Positions 13,195 through 24,690 of a DNA stretch of 64,000 nucleotides are shown here, piece after piece. The stretch's first letter is position 1; each line of letters opens with the position of its first letter. The notes under the pieces are model-generated. The model searched no databases. It was given only the letters and a program-made list of their open reading frames with translations, and was not told where the DNA came from. Made by a program: the position numbers and the translations under genes. This DNA comes from Molanna angustata (lineage: Eukaryota > Arthropoda > Insecta > Trichoptera > Molannidae), in the NCBI GenBank assembly GCA_963576475.1, contig OY754968.1, forward strand, positions 11,555,607-11,619,606, written 5' to 3'.

Positions 13195-14213
13195 CCAACT
13201 GTCGATTTGTTCAGGAGAACTTTGTTCTCTTAACATATCGACAATGTATCAAGCCAGAATACGCGAGAATTGTATGGAGAGGTCTACTTTTTCACGGCTT
13301 TTCCAACTTTGAAGTCAAAAAACACCAACTTAGAGGCTTCGCAGCATATATGTTCCATACACGGATTTACTCAGAATTCGGAGTAGAACATTTCGTGTGT
13401 CTGTGTGTGTGTGTCTGTGTGTGTGTGTGTCTGTGTGTCTGTGTGTCCGTCCCCCCCTTATAACTTTTGATCCGCTCAATTTACAGAGCCTAAAATTTCA
13501 GAATATATAAACAGTTACAGGCCTACAAAACTTTTATACTCGGAATTTTGAATTTTTGTTTCAGTCAGGGGTTATCAACTTTTGAATTTTTATTTTATTT
13601 TTCCATATATCTCAGAAACCATAAACGCTAGAACGCTGAAAATTGATACAAACATAGACAAATACAAAATCTCAAATTAGTTTTTTCAAAAAAATTCCAG
13701 GGTTTCTCAAACATTTTTATTAAGAAAAGTATTTTTTTTTTATAAATTTATGAGTTTAACTGCTTATACTGTAATTTTTTTTTAAAATATCGAAAAAAGC
13801 CGAAACACCCCAACTAGATAATTTAATTTTATATAAAAAATATTAACATTGTAGCAGTACATCTCAAATTTTTTTTAACAATTTTTATAAAAATTGAATT
13901 TAGTGACGACATCGCTTCATACAATTTGTATGGTAGTCACCTATACACAATATCAAAGAAGACTTAATAGTTTGATACTTCATCTCTAAACATACAATAT
14001 ACATATACCATCATGCTGTTTTCATATTCCGGGTAGGAAAAAGAGACTGACCTCCATACTATCCTATCTTGACTACCTAGGTACATGTGTTGTATAGAAA
14101 ACTAAATATCATAAAATAATAAATAATTTGTATTTATGGGTTTGGTACTTATTCTTCAACTATACATACTATCGCTGTCGACAGTTGGATCTCATGTGTT
14201 ACATGCAACTAGT
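13195..14213 (+). mobile_element. HINE-1, Helentron-like non-autonomous element
   Basis: The 5' end has the subterminal repeat CCAACTGTCGAT. Near the 3' end its complement ATCGACAGTTGG (here with one change beside it) is followed by the short hairpin CATGTGTTACATG and terminal CAACTAGT. Inside is a GT/CTGTGTGT microsatellite (13396-13448) and a C run. No Rep or helicase is encoded. The layout (subterminal inverted repeats, internal microsatellite, 3' hairpin a few bases before CTAGT, no target duplication) matches the HINE/DINE-1 class mobilised by Helentrons. It is inserted into HINE-0. Open frames inside it are not genes. Confidence 0.88.
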
Positions 14214-14264
14214 TTATAGAAAATAAAATTATCTAGTTGGGGTTTTTCGGCTTTTTTCGATATT
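14214..14264 (-). mobile_element. HINE-0, piece 2 (51 bp)
   Basis: The strings ATTATCTAGTTGGGG and TTTCGGCTTTTTTCGAT are the complement of the internal HINE segment present in plus orientation at about 14880-14930. This short piece lies between HINE-1 and HINE-2 and is collinear with pieces 1 and 3. Confidence 0.85.
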
Positions 14265-15309
14265 CCAACTGTCGATTTGTTCAGGAGAACTTTGTTCTCT
14301 TAACATATCGACAATGTATCAAGCCAGAATACGCGAGAATTGTATGGAGAGGTCTACTTTTTTCATTGCTTTTCCAACTTTGAAGTCAAAAAACACCAAC
14401 TTAGAGGCTTCGCAGCATATATGTTCCATACACGGATTTACTCAGAATTTGGAGTAGAACATTTCGTGTGTCTGTGTGTGTGTGTGTCTGTGTGTGTGTG
14501 TGTCTGTGTGTGTGTGTGTGTCTGTGTGTCTGTGTGTCCCCCCCCCCCCTTATAACTTTTGATCCGCTCAATTTACAGAGCCTAAAATTTCAGAATATAT
14601 AAACAGTTACAGGCCTACAAAACTTTTATACTCGGAATTTTGAATTTTTGTTTCAGTCAGGGGTTATCAACTTTTGAATTTTTATTTTATTTTTCCATAT
14701 ATCTCAGAAACCATAAACGCTAGAACGCTGAAAATTGGTACAAACATAGACAAATACAAAACCTCAAATTAGTTTTTTCAAAAAAATTCTAGGGTTTCTC
14801 AAACATTTTTTATTAAGAAAAATATTTTTTTTATGATAAATTTATGAGTTTAACTGCCTATATTTCCAAAACTTTTACAATTATCGAAAAAAGCCGAAAC
14901 ACCCCAACTAGATAATTTAATTTTCTATAAAAAATATTAACATTGTAGTAGAAGATCTCAATTTTTTTTTAACAATTTTTTTAAAAATTGAATTTAGTGA
15001 CGACATCGCTTCATACATTTTGTATGGCAGTCGCCTATACACAATATGTAAGAAGACATAATAGTTTGTTACTTCATCTCCAAACATACATACATACCAT
15101 CATGCAATTTGCATATTCTGGGTAGGAAAAAGGATCTTCCTCCATACTATCCTATCTTGACATACATACCTACATATGTTGTATAGAAAACAAAATATCT
15201 GAAAATATTCAATAATTTGTATCTATGGGTTTATAGTTTGGTACATATTCTTCAACTATACATACTATCGCTATCGACAGTTGGATCTCATGTGTTACAT
15301 GCAACTAGT
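14265..15309 (+). mobile_element. HINE-2, complete Helentron-like element (1045 bp)
   Basis: It runs from CCAACTGTCGATTTGTTCAG to ATGCAACTAGT, and HINE-1 and HINE-2 are highly similar throughout. It contains a longer GT/CTGTGTGT tract (14466-14538) followed by a C run. The 3' end has ATCGACAGTTGG, the CATGT/ACATG stem with a 3-base loop, and CTAGT at 15305-15309 followed by T. It is inserted into HINE-0. It is the best reference copy in the window. Confidence 0.9.
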
Positions 15310-15856
15310 TTAAAAAGATCTGGAAATATAGGCAGTTAAACTCATAAATTTATCATAAAAAAAATATTTAAAGTATTTTAAAATGTTTGAGAAACTCTGA
15401 AATTTTTTCGAAAAAAACGGATTTGAGATTTTTTATTTGTCTATGTTTGTACCAATTTTCAGCATTCTAGATTTTATGATTTCTGAGATATATGGAAAAA
15501 TAAACCATAAATTCAAAAGTTGATAAACCCTGACTGAAACAAAAATTTACCATTCTGAGTTTAAATGTTCTGTAGGCCTATAACTGTTTATATATATTTT
15601 GAAATTTTGGGCTCTGTGAATTGAGCGGATCAAAAGATATTAGACACACACACACACGAAATGTTCTACTCCGAATTCTGAGTAAATCCTTATATGGAAC
15701 ATATATGCTACGAAGCCTCTAAGTTGGTGTTTTTTGACTTCAAAGTTGGAAAAGCCGTGAAAAAAGTAGACCCTGGATACAATTCTCGCGTATTCTGGCT
15801 TGAAACATTGTCGATATGTTAAGAGAACGAAGTTATCTTGAACAAATCGACAGTTG
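15310..15856 (-). mobile_element. HINE-0, minus strand, piece 3 (5' half)
   Basis: It continues the HINE-0 sequence after HINE-2 and reaches the complemented 5' end (CAAATCGACAGTTG) at 15856. The microsatellite is reduced to a short CA run (15644-15657). The long frame on the minus strand over 15640-16041 is non-coding repeat sequence. Confidence 0.88.
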
Positions 15857-18590
15857 AATTTTATATTAATATGATGATATATTTTCAGCGGTACAAAACA
15901 AACAAAGAAACAAATACTAAACATATCATTCGTTATGAATTTTTGAGTAGCACCCAAGAGATATTTAATTTCATTAGATGACCATTGACAGTTCGGTAAA
16001 TTTCCCAGAGATGTCAGTCCGTGGTATTTAAAAATAAACAAACATCATATTATTCAAATAACTTTATACTTAACAACATGTAGGTATGAAGGTAATATTA
16101 ACGACGTCTGATTGAAATCTCGATAGTTTTTTTGAAAAGGAACCGCTCTCTTATAATTCAGTATCATATCTCTCTCGACCAACTCGACATAAATCAAATA
16201 CCTTTTTGTATCATATTCAACCTTCAAGTAAAGTAGCGGAATGTGAATTATTAGATACATAGGTAATAGTAGGTACCTATTTATTTATTTATTTATAAAC
16301 GACAAAATTATGGTCCCTACCCAGAGAACCTACCCAATTGTGAACCAGAAACGAAATCAGGTGGGCAAGTCCAGTCAAACAGTGAAATCAAAACCCTTTT
16401 GACAACGTATATCATGTGGATATATATTTATCTATCAAATATGAATAATTTACTAAATGACAATAATTTATTTTTTTGAGATTTGCTTAGTAGAAAATTA
16501 TAACTTATTTATAAGTAGTTTTATCTTTAAAATAAGCCTCAATCTTTTGAGGGGTTGATAATTCATCTCATAACTAAACTAAAATGAGAAAAAAATATTG
16601 ATTTGAGAAATAGTTCTCCGTTTAATATTTAAAGAATACAGATTTTTCAAATCAGTATTGAATCCGTTTACAAAATATTTCCACTTCGTAACATCGTAAC
16701 ATCCTAATAAGGTAGGAATAATGTGCCAGCTTCCATACGGATAAGAATATAATTAAGGGTAACTATTAATTTCATAAAAAAATGCACATAAATTGATAAC
16801 TCAGGACGCCAGCACAGAAACAAACGATTTCCTATTCTTCGACGGCAGTCTTTATCATCATAACATTAATTCTATAGAAATAGTTTCGCATTATACAATG
16901 CTAATAAGAATGATTTAATAAGATAACCTGACTTATTAGAATCTTAAGAAAGGAAACCTTTTTAATAAAAATAACCTACGATCGTATATGTGACGATGAT
17001 TGGATGTGAATGAAGCAAACATAGTACGTCTGGGGAGGTGAGTGTGTCGCTCAGTTCTACATAACATATCTGGGTACCTTAAATAAGGAAAAAGTTTGAA
17101 GGAATGTTCGTATGTATGATCAAATTTTAAGAAATTTATTAATTGTCTTGATTACTAGTAAAAAGCGTTTCATTTTAGTCTAAGACAATATATATCATTA
17201 TAAAATAAATTCATAAAAGGAAATTTGATCAAAAATATATGTAGGTAGGTATGTACATAGATACATACATGTATGGAATTATAGCACCGTTATATTGGCA
17301 ACATTTATTTTTGAACCACGTACACATGATTGATGGGAATAGACATGAAAGATTCTAATGTCTGCAAGCGCATATTTATTGAAAAATTACTAGGCATTTA
17401 CCTACTAGAAAGCAGAGCAAAATTATGCATTTTTAATTTTGATTATAATTCATTAGCTTTATGAATTTTTAAATACAGTCTAACATTTTTTATTGCATAG
17501 TTCCAACACTACCCGTTTCTAATTTGGGGACAGTAATCGGCCCTTAGGTACCTACTCGGAATGCTGTGGACATAGATTAATATTTTTCTCATAGGTAATC
17601 TATTTCTCGCATAAAAAAATCATCATATTTTTTCGCTATATATTGTAATCGATCCTCAGTTATTAACGATAGATCAAATCGATCCCTTGCATTGTTTTCT
17701 TTAATAACCCTATGTTATTGACGAAAAAAATGCAGACCGTAAAGAGTAGCTCATGGAGCCCTCTAGATTAGCTATCTTGGAACCATTGCGCAAAAAATAA
17801 TAAATATTCTAGAACAACCAAAGAAGATTTCAGTCGAAACTTTACGCCAAGGAAAAATAGATTTTTTTAATGAAGGACCAGCAGATACACCATATCAGCA
17901 TAATATATTTAATTTTAATTGCTATTACCCATATCAGGAGAAAATAACTTTGATCTGTGTGTGTCATAATTATGTGTTATTTATATATATCATATAGGTA
18001 TGTACCTACTCTAGGTATATTTTGACATACCTATTATTATGCGTATGATCCGTCAAAAGATATTTGCGCATTAAATTTCTTAGCAATTTGAGTTTAAAGT
18101 GTTCAGATTTTAAAGTGTGGGCAAGTTTGTATTGAAAATCCAAGGAATGCGAGTGATAAGAATTTATAACGTTTAAGATTCAGTCGAAGTTTCTAGACTT
18201 GTTTCCATTAGTACAATGTTATGTGGTTAACATTCGTATGATATGAATATAAATTGCACAGGTATCAATATCACAAGGTTTTAATCATATTATGTACGTG
18301 CTGTTATGATACTTTTCCACGTTAAGACCTGTACTCAATTCCTTAATAGTTTATTACTCTACTATACATCAATATTTAGTAGGTCAATATTTATCGTAAT
18401 GCAATCATTAGAAATTCATATTGCAAAAACAAATATACACAAATCGAGAGATTAATTGGCATTTTGACTACATTGGTAAGTAAGGTAAGTAAGTATAGAC
18501 TAGGTGATTTAAATTTTATTAACTTATTATGACTTATTTATAAATGAAGTATTTCTTGATAACTTACAGTTCGATATATTAACCATATCA
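15857..18590. other. AT-rich DNA, no assigned gene
   Basis: Contains a short ATTT run near 16280, a half-arm related to the 918-1091 hairpin near 16365, and scattered GGTAGGTACC strings. A coding-like frame of about 70 codons without a start lies at 17800-18005 and could not be assigned. Confidence 0.4.
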
Positions 18591-18594
18591 GAAG

Positions 18595-18632
18595 TAATAT
18601 CTATACAATGTTGAAACATTGTATAGATATTA
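18595..18632. repeat. Perfect 18-bp-arm hairpin
   Basis: TAATATCTATACAATGTT is followed by GA and then the exact complement. With a 2-nt loop it would form a very stable stem on either strand. No poly-T run or gene context explains it. Confidence 0.85.
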
Positions 18633-19024
18633 TGTTTTAATACTATTTATAACTGTTTTGAATATGACCAGATTAAATACGGCTCTATCCTATAGATAAT
18701 ATACCTACTTCAAAATTGGATTGTCATGTTTATAGGTATACTTTCAATGCCATATTTTTTTATATAATATTTATCAACATATTATTAAACAAATACCTAA
18801 TAAAATTTTAAGCGATTCTTGAAGCATTTTGTGTGCATGGTTTACAGAGCATGGTGAATCCAGTATATACAGCATATTATGTAATAAAAATTGATATATT
18901 TAAAATAATTAGAGTCTACTACTGACGTTTTTCATTCATGAACTATTCCAGCAGTTGGAATTAAAACATACGTCACTCCCGGACGATGAAACCAAGTAAG
19001 TTTTTTCTTAAACCCGGGAATTTA

Positions 19025-19070
19025 TTTTGGACAATGGTGTTTTCTATGGTTAAACCATCATCCTCAGAGG
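19025..19070 (-). repeat. Possible Penelope-like end with CTGAGGA..GAAA
   Basis: On the minus strand, CTGAGGA is followed by a hairpin (ATGGT/ACCAT) and GAAAAC. CTGAGGA fits the CTGANGA box of hammerhead ribozymes and GAAA follows the stem. Flanking stems I and III do not pair properly by eye, so activity is unlikely. Confidence 0.3.
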
Positions 19071-20609
19071 CAACCATTAATACTCTCAACATTTACATTT
19101 TTTTTATTGCACTGATATTCAAAATTAAACTTAAACTAGAAAGTAAGAAACTAGAATTCAGGAGTTATTAAACAAATAGGCAAAAATATTCGAAGTGAAA
19201 CTGAAATTATATATTGAATTATTTCAGTTACGATAAATTATTAGGAGATTATTCAATAATTTCAGTTTTTCTTTGAATATATTTGTCTTTTTTTCTGCAA
19301 AAAAGAGAAATATTAAATTCATACGCTCATTGCTTTTGTAGTCAATTATACCAATATTCTCTGTTCCAACCATATTATATTCTCTGTTCAAACCATACTA
19401 TATCAAACCATATACTTGTACGTTTTTTAAATTCTACGGAAGACATCGTGTGATTAGAGAAGGTGACTACCAAATATAATTAGATATGGTGTTACCAAAA
19501 TATTTAATAATAATGCAAACACGATGACTGCGTATTTTGTGGTATAATGAAGCAAGGACAGTCAATACCTATATTATAATGGTAATAAATAAAATTTGGT
19601 AAAATTGAAGTTTTTATCATTATTATAATATTCAAGGTTGAAACGTATTTGAAAACGAGGAAATGAATTGCAGAAATGGACACAAAAGTTATAATAATCA
19701 AATCGAATCAAAATTCAGAAAGATAAAAAATAGGTACACAACAAAATTAAAAGGCTTTAAAAAATTACCTATTAGGAAGAACCAGAAATTCATTTTATGA
19801 GTAAGTACCTGTAAAAAACATCATGTAATAAAAAAAAATATTCGACATTGATTGGTATTACGCAAAGGGGCCTTTTTACTCTTTCAATATATGAACGGAT
19901 CGGATGGTGGTCCAATTGGCGAAATATTCTTCGCTGATATGCTACCGTTGAAACATTATTCGTAAAACTGAAACTCTTCAGATTAATTATAGAACCAATA
20001 TTTTAATATGAAAAGATTTTAGGAATAATCAGCGGTTATTAATACTAAATGAGCATGCAAAAAACGAGTTTTTTTATTTAGAGTTAATATGCTCAAAGGT
20101 ACCGATAACGGTCACAATAAAATTCCATTATGATTATTAATGTAGTCTCATATAAAAAAAGAATCAACCACGTAGGACGGTTTCCCAGAAATGATCTCTT
20201 CACGAGTCCAAGTTGAATGTATTTATTTGTATCGGTAGCATTGCTTTTACCCTACGCGCCATAATAGATTCTCTTCGATTGGATCTGAAGGGTGACTATG
20301 ATTATTCAAAATTGTAAGAAAATAAATAAATAAATAAAATTGTGAGAGGATTTTTTTAACGTGGTTACGAACAGAACACTAGCTATTATGATTTGGATCC
20401 ATTATACTCTTCCGAAGAAGATCTGCTCAAAAAAATATTGGAAGAAGGTGGAATCACAATTCGGAAGATCGTAAAATAGGTCGAGAAGTAACTGGTTCAT
20501 ATACTTATGTTGAATGTTTTCTGTGAAAAAATGTAGCGACTGAGTGAGTTATACAAGACATACCTGTTTAAAAAACAAATTATTATAATTATCTTATCAT
20601 ATCGTACAT

Positions 20610-20794
20610 ATCTGACTGTTGAGCTAAATGTCCTGAATTCGATTCCCGATGGAGACACAGTATTAAATTGGGTTTTGTGTCAGTCTGGATCTGTGAGACG
20701 AGAAGTCGTAAGTCTTCATAATGTGGCAACTTGTTTTTGGGTGCGTGTTAACTTAATATTTGACAAAGTAGGTACCTGTAAGTTGCCCGAGAAG
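20610..20794 (+). mobile_element. tRNA-derived SINE, 5'-truncated copy
   Basis: Begins in the tRNA-like part (ATCTGACTGTTGAGC), includes the B-box-like GAATTCGATTCCCGATGG, then GGAGACACAG, CAGTCTGGATCTGTGAGACG, AATGTGGCAACTTG and the end GTTGCCCGAGAAG. The same family occurs at 26981-27189, 30070-30190 and, on the minus strand, 48257-48466. Confidence 0.85.
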
Positions 20795-21587
20795 CCACAC
20801 AAAATAATATAGTAATAAAATAATTATTTGGATTGTTTATTGGATGACTAACGGGTCTTAGGTAGGTACTATTAAAAAAAAAAAGGTACCTAATAACGAG
20901 TTATATATAATTAAAATACAGTGAACAACTGTAGATCCACTGTATGATCCACAAAACTGTCCAAGAGGATTTTGAACGAGAGGTCTTTTATAGAAGAAAA
21001 ACTTCGAAACTGAAGTCAAAAAACGTATAGGTACACTGGACCAGACTGATATACAAATTGCAGAACTGCGTGTTTAAAGTAAGGTAGGATGCATAGTCAG
21101 ATAAAATGCTTTTTAAAATTACTAATATAACAAAATGTATGAGGAATTTTGGACGCCCTACTTCAGCCGGACTAATAAAACTAGATTCTCACCTTACCGA
21201 TACGTGGCTTGGATATCTCGAGATTAATATAAAATATTAGTGTTGGGAATTTTTTAATTCGACTAAGATAAATATTCATAAATTGAGTTCAACGACATGT
21301 ATGCTTGTCGTGGCCTCAATGTGACACTAAGTAATATTCACTACTTTTTAATTAATGGCCCATACTAACATGTCAATTAATTATAAAGATTCTTTTTTAA
21401 TTTATCAAAAATGTATGTACTATACAAAATTTAAGCTAAGAACCGCCCGTTTTTTTTTACAGATCGGCGGCAGTTGTTGGTGGTAGGTACAATTAAAGCT
21501 AATCAATATTTAATTCGTCAAAAGATCACTTTTGAATTGTCGTTAAAGTGGATATACTTAAAATAGATACTAAAATATTAATTTTAT

Positions 21588-22588
21588 GGTATTACTGCTG
21601 TTATGGTATTAGCTGTCCCACCATCTATAATTAAGACAATAGAAAATGTCAACACCGATGGAAAAACAAGAATAAAAGTAGATGGGAAACTGAGCAAAGA
21701 AATATCAGTCACAACGGGAATAAAACAGGGAGATAGTCTGAGCCCTTTCTTATTTAATTTAATTATGGACAAGGTGATAGAGGATGTGATTTCTGTGGGT
21801 GTGGGATGAGAATGGGCAAGAATCTCGTCAACATTATATGCTACGCAGATGATGCAACGCTCGTTGCTGAAACGGAGGATGACCTGCAACAGCTAATAAA
21901 CAGATTCCATACAGCAGCCAGGAGATACAATATGATATTATCCATATCAAAAACTAAGTGTCTAACTATATCGAGACAACCTCTGGAATGCAATCTACTC
22001 GTAGACAGCGAACCAATCGAACAGGTTACAAAATTCAAATATTAGGGAGTCGACATTTCTAGCAGCAGTGAAGTCAAATCGCAAACAGACAAGGCAGCGG
22101 TCGTTGCTGGCTGTTTGAGAGATACTGTCTGGAAAAACAAACACATGCTTACAGAGTAAAACCCGAATTTATAAAACATGTGTGCGACCTATCATGACTT
22201 ATGCGATTGAGGCCAGAGCGGACACCGTTAGAACAAGAGCCTGCTCCGGACGACAGAAATAAGAACCCTACGCTCCATCACGGGTTTCACCCTTTTGGAT
22301 CGGATGCGGAACACGGATATAAGGCAGATCTGTGACGTTAGGGATCTTGTCAGATGGTGCAGGAGCCGAAGACGATTCTGGCGGGACCACGTGGCGAGAA
22401 TGGGAGACAACAGATTGCCCAAAATTATCTCCCAACAAATAAACTTTGGCAATCGACCACGAGGTAGACCAACCAAGAGATTGAGAGATAGCTGGAGCTC
22501 GGCGTCACAAGAGGCCTTGAGGGACGGGCAAAGTTCCTGAAAAAACAGGTGTCAACCTATAAAAATAAGAAGAAGAAGGTATTACTGC
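21588..22588 (+). mobile_element. LINE-A, 5'-truncated copy with 11-bp target duplication
   Basis: GGTATTACTGC at 21588-21598 is repeated at 22578-22588. The element between begins inside the RT domain and ends after an AAGAAG-rich tail. This sets both ends and shows insertion by target-primed reverse transcription with 5' truncation. Confidence 0.9.
21603..22540 (+). pseudogene. Non-LTR reverse transcriptase fragment (LINE-A)
   Basis: RT motifs in order: GIKQGDSLSPFLFNLIMD, a frame shift near 21806, then CYADDATLVAET with the catalytic YADD. Downstream are the thumb-like region and an RDHVARMGDNRLPKI block with the RxxRGRPTKR motif typical of RTE/CR1-type C-termini. In-frame stops occur near 22043 and 22157. 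Further frame changes occur around 22230-22290. The N-terminal endonuclease and the start of RT are missing. The copy is dead. Confidence 0.9.
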
Positions 22589-23640
22589 GAAGCATCTTGT
22601 CTTGCCGCTTTTCGTCGCCTAGGTGTTGAATACACAAAGGAAAAGATCTTTTAAGATATTTTATGCTTTCCTTGTATTTTTGTGTAAATTGGAATATTTT
22701 TTTGCTTATTGTGGTTTTTATATAATTTATAGGTACTGTGTAAATCCTTTTTGTTTATGCAAGTTGTAAGAAAATGCATTTATTTATTACATCTAAATCA
22801 AATATACATCCATACATACATAAATAAATATACAAAAAACTTAGTGTGTGAATATCTTGGATAATATACCCACCTCTTGAACTGTACAGTAAGTAGCTAT
22901 ATCAAGACTATCAAGTGTGCCATTTTATAAAGAAGATAATATTATTTTCTTTCGTATTCGCCGTCCATAACGTATTTGTATGGTCTATGTGCTGGGTGGG
23001 TACCTATTGTATTATATAGCTAGTTATATATGTAATATGCTCACCGTTTTATCATGACTGGCCTCAGCAAATGTTGACGTTATTTATAACGTGTCCGATT
23101 TGACATATGGCATTTCAATTCGGCAAATCGGTAACCATTCGACAATCTTGTTTAATCAATTAGTAAACATTTTCGACCGCGCGAAAATATTTGACGAACT
23201 GTTCATCTGCATTGATTTTTTCATTGCTGTTTAATACCAGTCATAAAATAATTAGATTTGTAATTTCTTTCTACAAATAAGATATATACAATATTTTTTT
23301 CTTTATTCTCCATAATATATTGCTTATCGAAAAACTTACTAGTACCATGTCAATTCATTCGCGACTCATGATTTTTCATTGTAAGCCAGTGATATTGTAG
23401 TTGAATAAGGAAATTCAGAAACTCCATAATTCAATTTATTTCAAAAATATTATGTACTATAGAAACCCCATTAATCAGTGACTTATGGGGTTTTTCTAAT
23501 AGGTAGGTACATGCGATTTTTAAGTTGGTGTCGTTCTTTCGATATTATACTGACATATATTTTGGCTAACATGTGAGATTATGTTAGAAGAACACAAAAA
23601 CGTTAACATTACATTACAAAAAATGAACTTATGGGATAGC
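22589..23640. other. AT-rich DNA, no gene seen
   Basis: No convincing frame or repeat boundary. Confidence 0.45.
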
Positions 23641-23644
23641 TGTG

Positions 23645-23940
23645 AGGCACCGGCTTAGAATAGTGCTTCCATTCTTTTAAATCATTGTTTTCGAGTGTCC
23701 CGAGTGTTTCGAGTGTAATAGCCGGGTAATCGAAAATACAACAGGCAACAATAACATCTCACATAGTTCAGCAATGAGGTTCACCACCCATTCTGAATGT
23801 AGTGCCTTTTTTGGTGAAAAGAGACTGGTGTGTGGGTATACATAGATGTGTTGTTCTCCCTTTTATAAGGCAATGCACACCCGCACACCTTTCGCTGGTC
23901 ACCCCACATTGTGGGATATGCCGTGATGGTATGAATGAAT
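23645..23940 (+). mobile_element. Short interspersed repeat sharing the LINE-C 3' tail
   Basis: A diverged second copy lies at 59152-59420. Shared blocks are GCACCGGCTTAGAATA, TTTTCGAGTGTC, ATCTCACATAGTTCAGCA and TGAGGTTCA. This copy ends GATATGCCGTGATGGTATGA plus ATGAATG, which resembles the last bases of LINE-C (GGCGTGATGGTATGTATG at about 25527-25545). A SINE or deletion derivative moved by LINE-C is the natural reading. No Pol III boxes are clear. The open frames across it are not genes. Confidence 0.6.
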
Positions 23941-24059
23941 GGCTTATGGGATTTCTGAATTTCCTTTTTCAGTTGCACTATGGTCTCCACCGGATATCGA
24001 ACGTGGGACCTTTGACTCAAGAGTCATCCAACTAACTGAGTCACTGTATTCTCAACTAT

Positions 24060-24690
24060 GTATGTTAAAGTAACAAATTATTTTCATATAAAATAACGAG
24101 GTGTAACCTATACCTACCTACATTTATATATTTGTTGTAAATTTTCATTTTGCATATTTATTCATTAAAATATCGCGTATTTTAATTATACATATGTCAA
24201 AGCTTAGTGTTAAGCTCAAAAGTTATGATCAACAGGTTAAATATTAATATTTACATCGTAAATCATTTCTATTCCATAGATACAACGAGAATTAAAAATT
24301 ATCTAATCTCACTATTTATTAAAATGATTTTTTTATAAAATTATGCGGTTGGAAATTGTGTATAAGAAGGTAGGTATATAAAATATTATATTGTGCATAA
24401 GTCTCTGATATTTGAGTTAATTGACAAAAAATAGGTAGGTACATATTTATAATCATTGGATTACACAGTATGATAGATTGAACAATATGTTGATTTCGCG
24501 TGGTATATATAATAAAGAGATCTTGATGATTCGAAACATTAAGATAAAAAAAGAGAACTTAATAATTAAAAACTTTAAGATAATAAAGGTGAATATTTTG
24601 ACTGTATATTGATTTCTTCAATCTGTATATTGATTTCTGCATAAGAGCCCTTAGGGATGAAAATAAGGGTCTGTAACTGAGTACTGTAAC
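24060..24690. other. AT-rich DNA, no gene seen
   Basis: Leads into LINE-C. The exact 5' end of that element could not be placed. Confidence 0.4.

Noticed and set aside
13390..14540. CRISPR-like regular repeats
   Set aside because: The regularity comes from GT microsatellites and nested element copies. There are no uniform direct repeats with unique spacers, and the organism is a eukaryote.
13182..14555. Frames encoding runs of Cys and Val (CVCVCV)
   Set aside because: They cross the GT/CTGTGTGT tract of HINE elements, and the preceding residues are the repeated 5' HINE segment.
17800..18005. Open frame reading ISYLGTIAQKIINILEQPKK onward
   Set aside because: No start codon, no clear splice sites and no recognised motif. 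Could be chance in AT-rich DNA.
19025..19070. Active hammerhead ribozyme on the minus strand
   Set aside because: CTGAGGA and GAAA are present with a plausible stem II, but stems I and III do not pair by eye. Kept only as a weak Penelope-like end.
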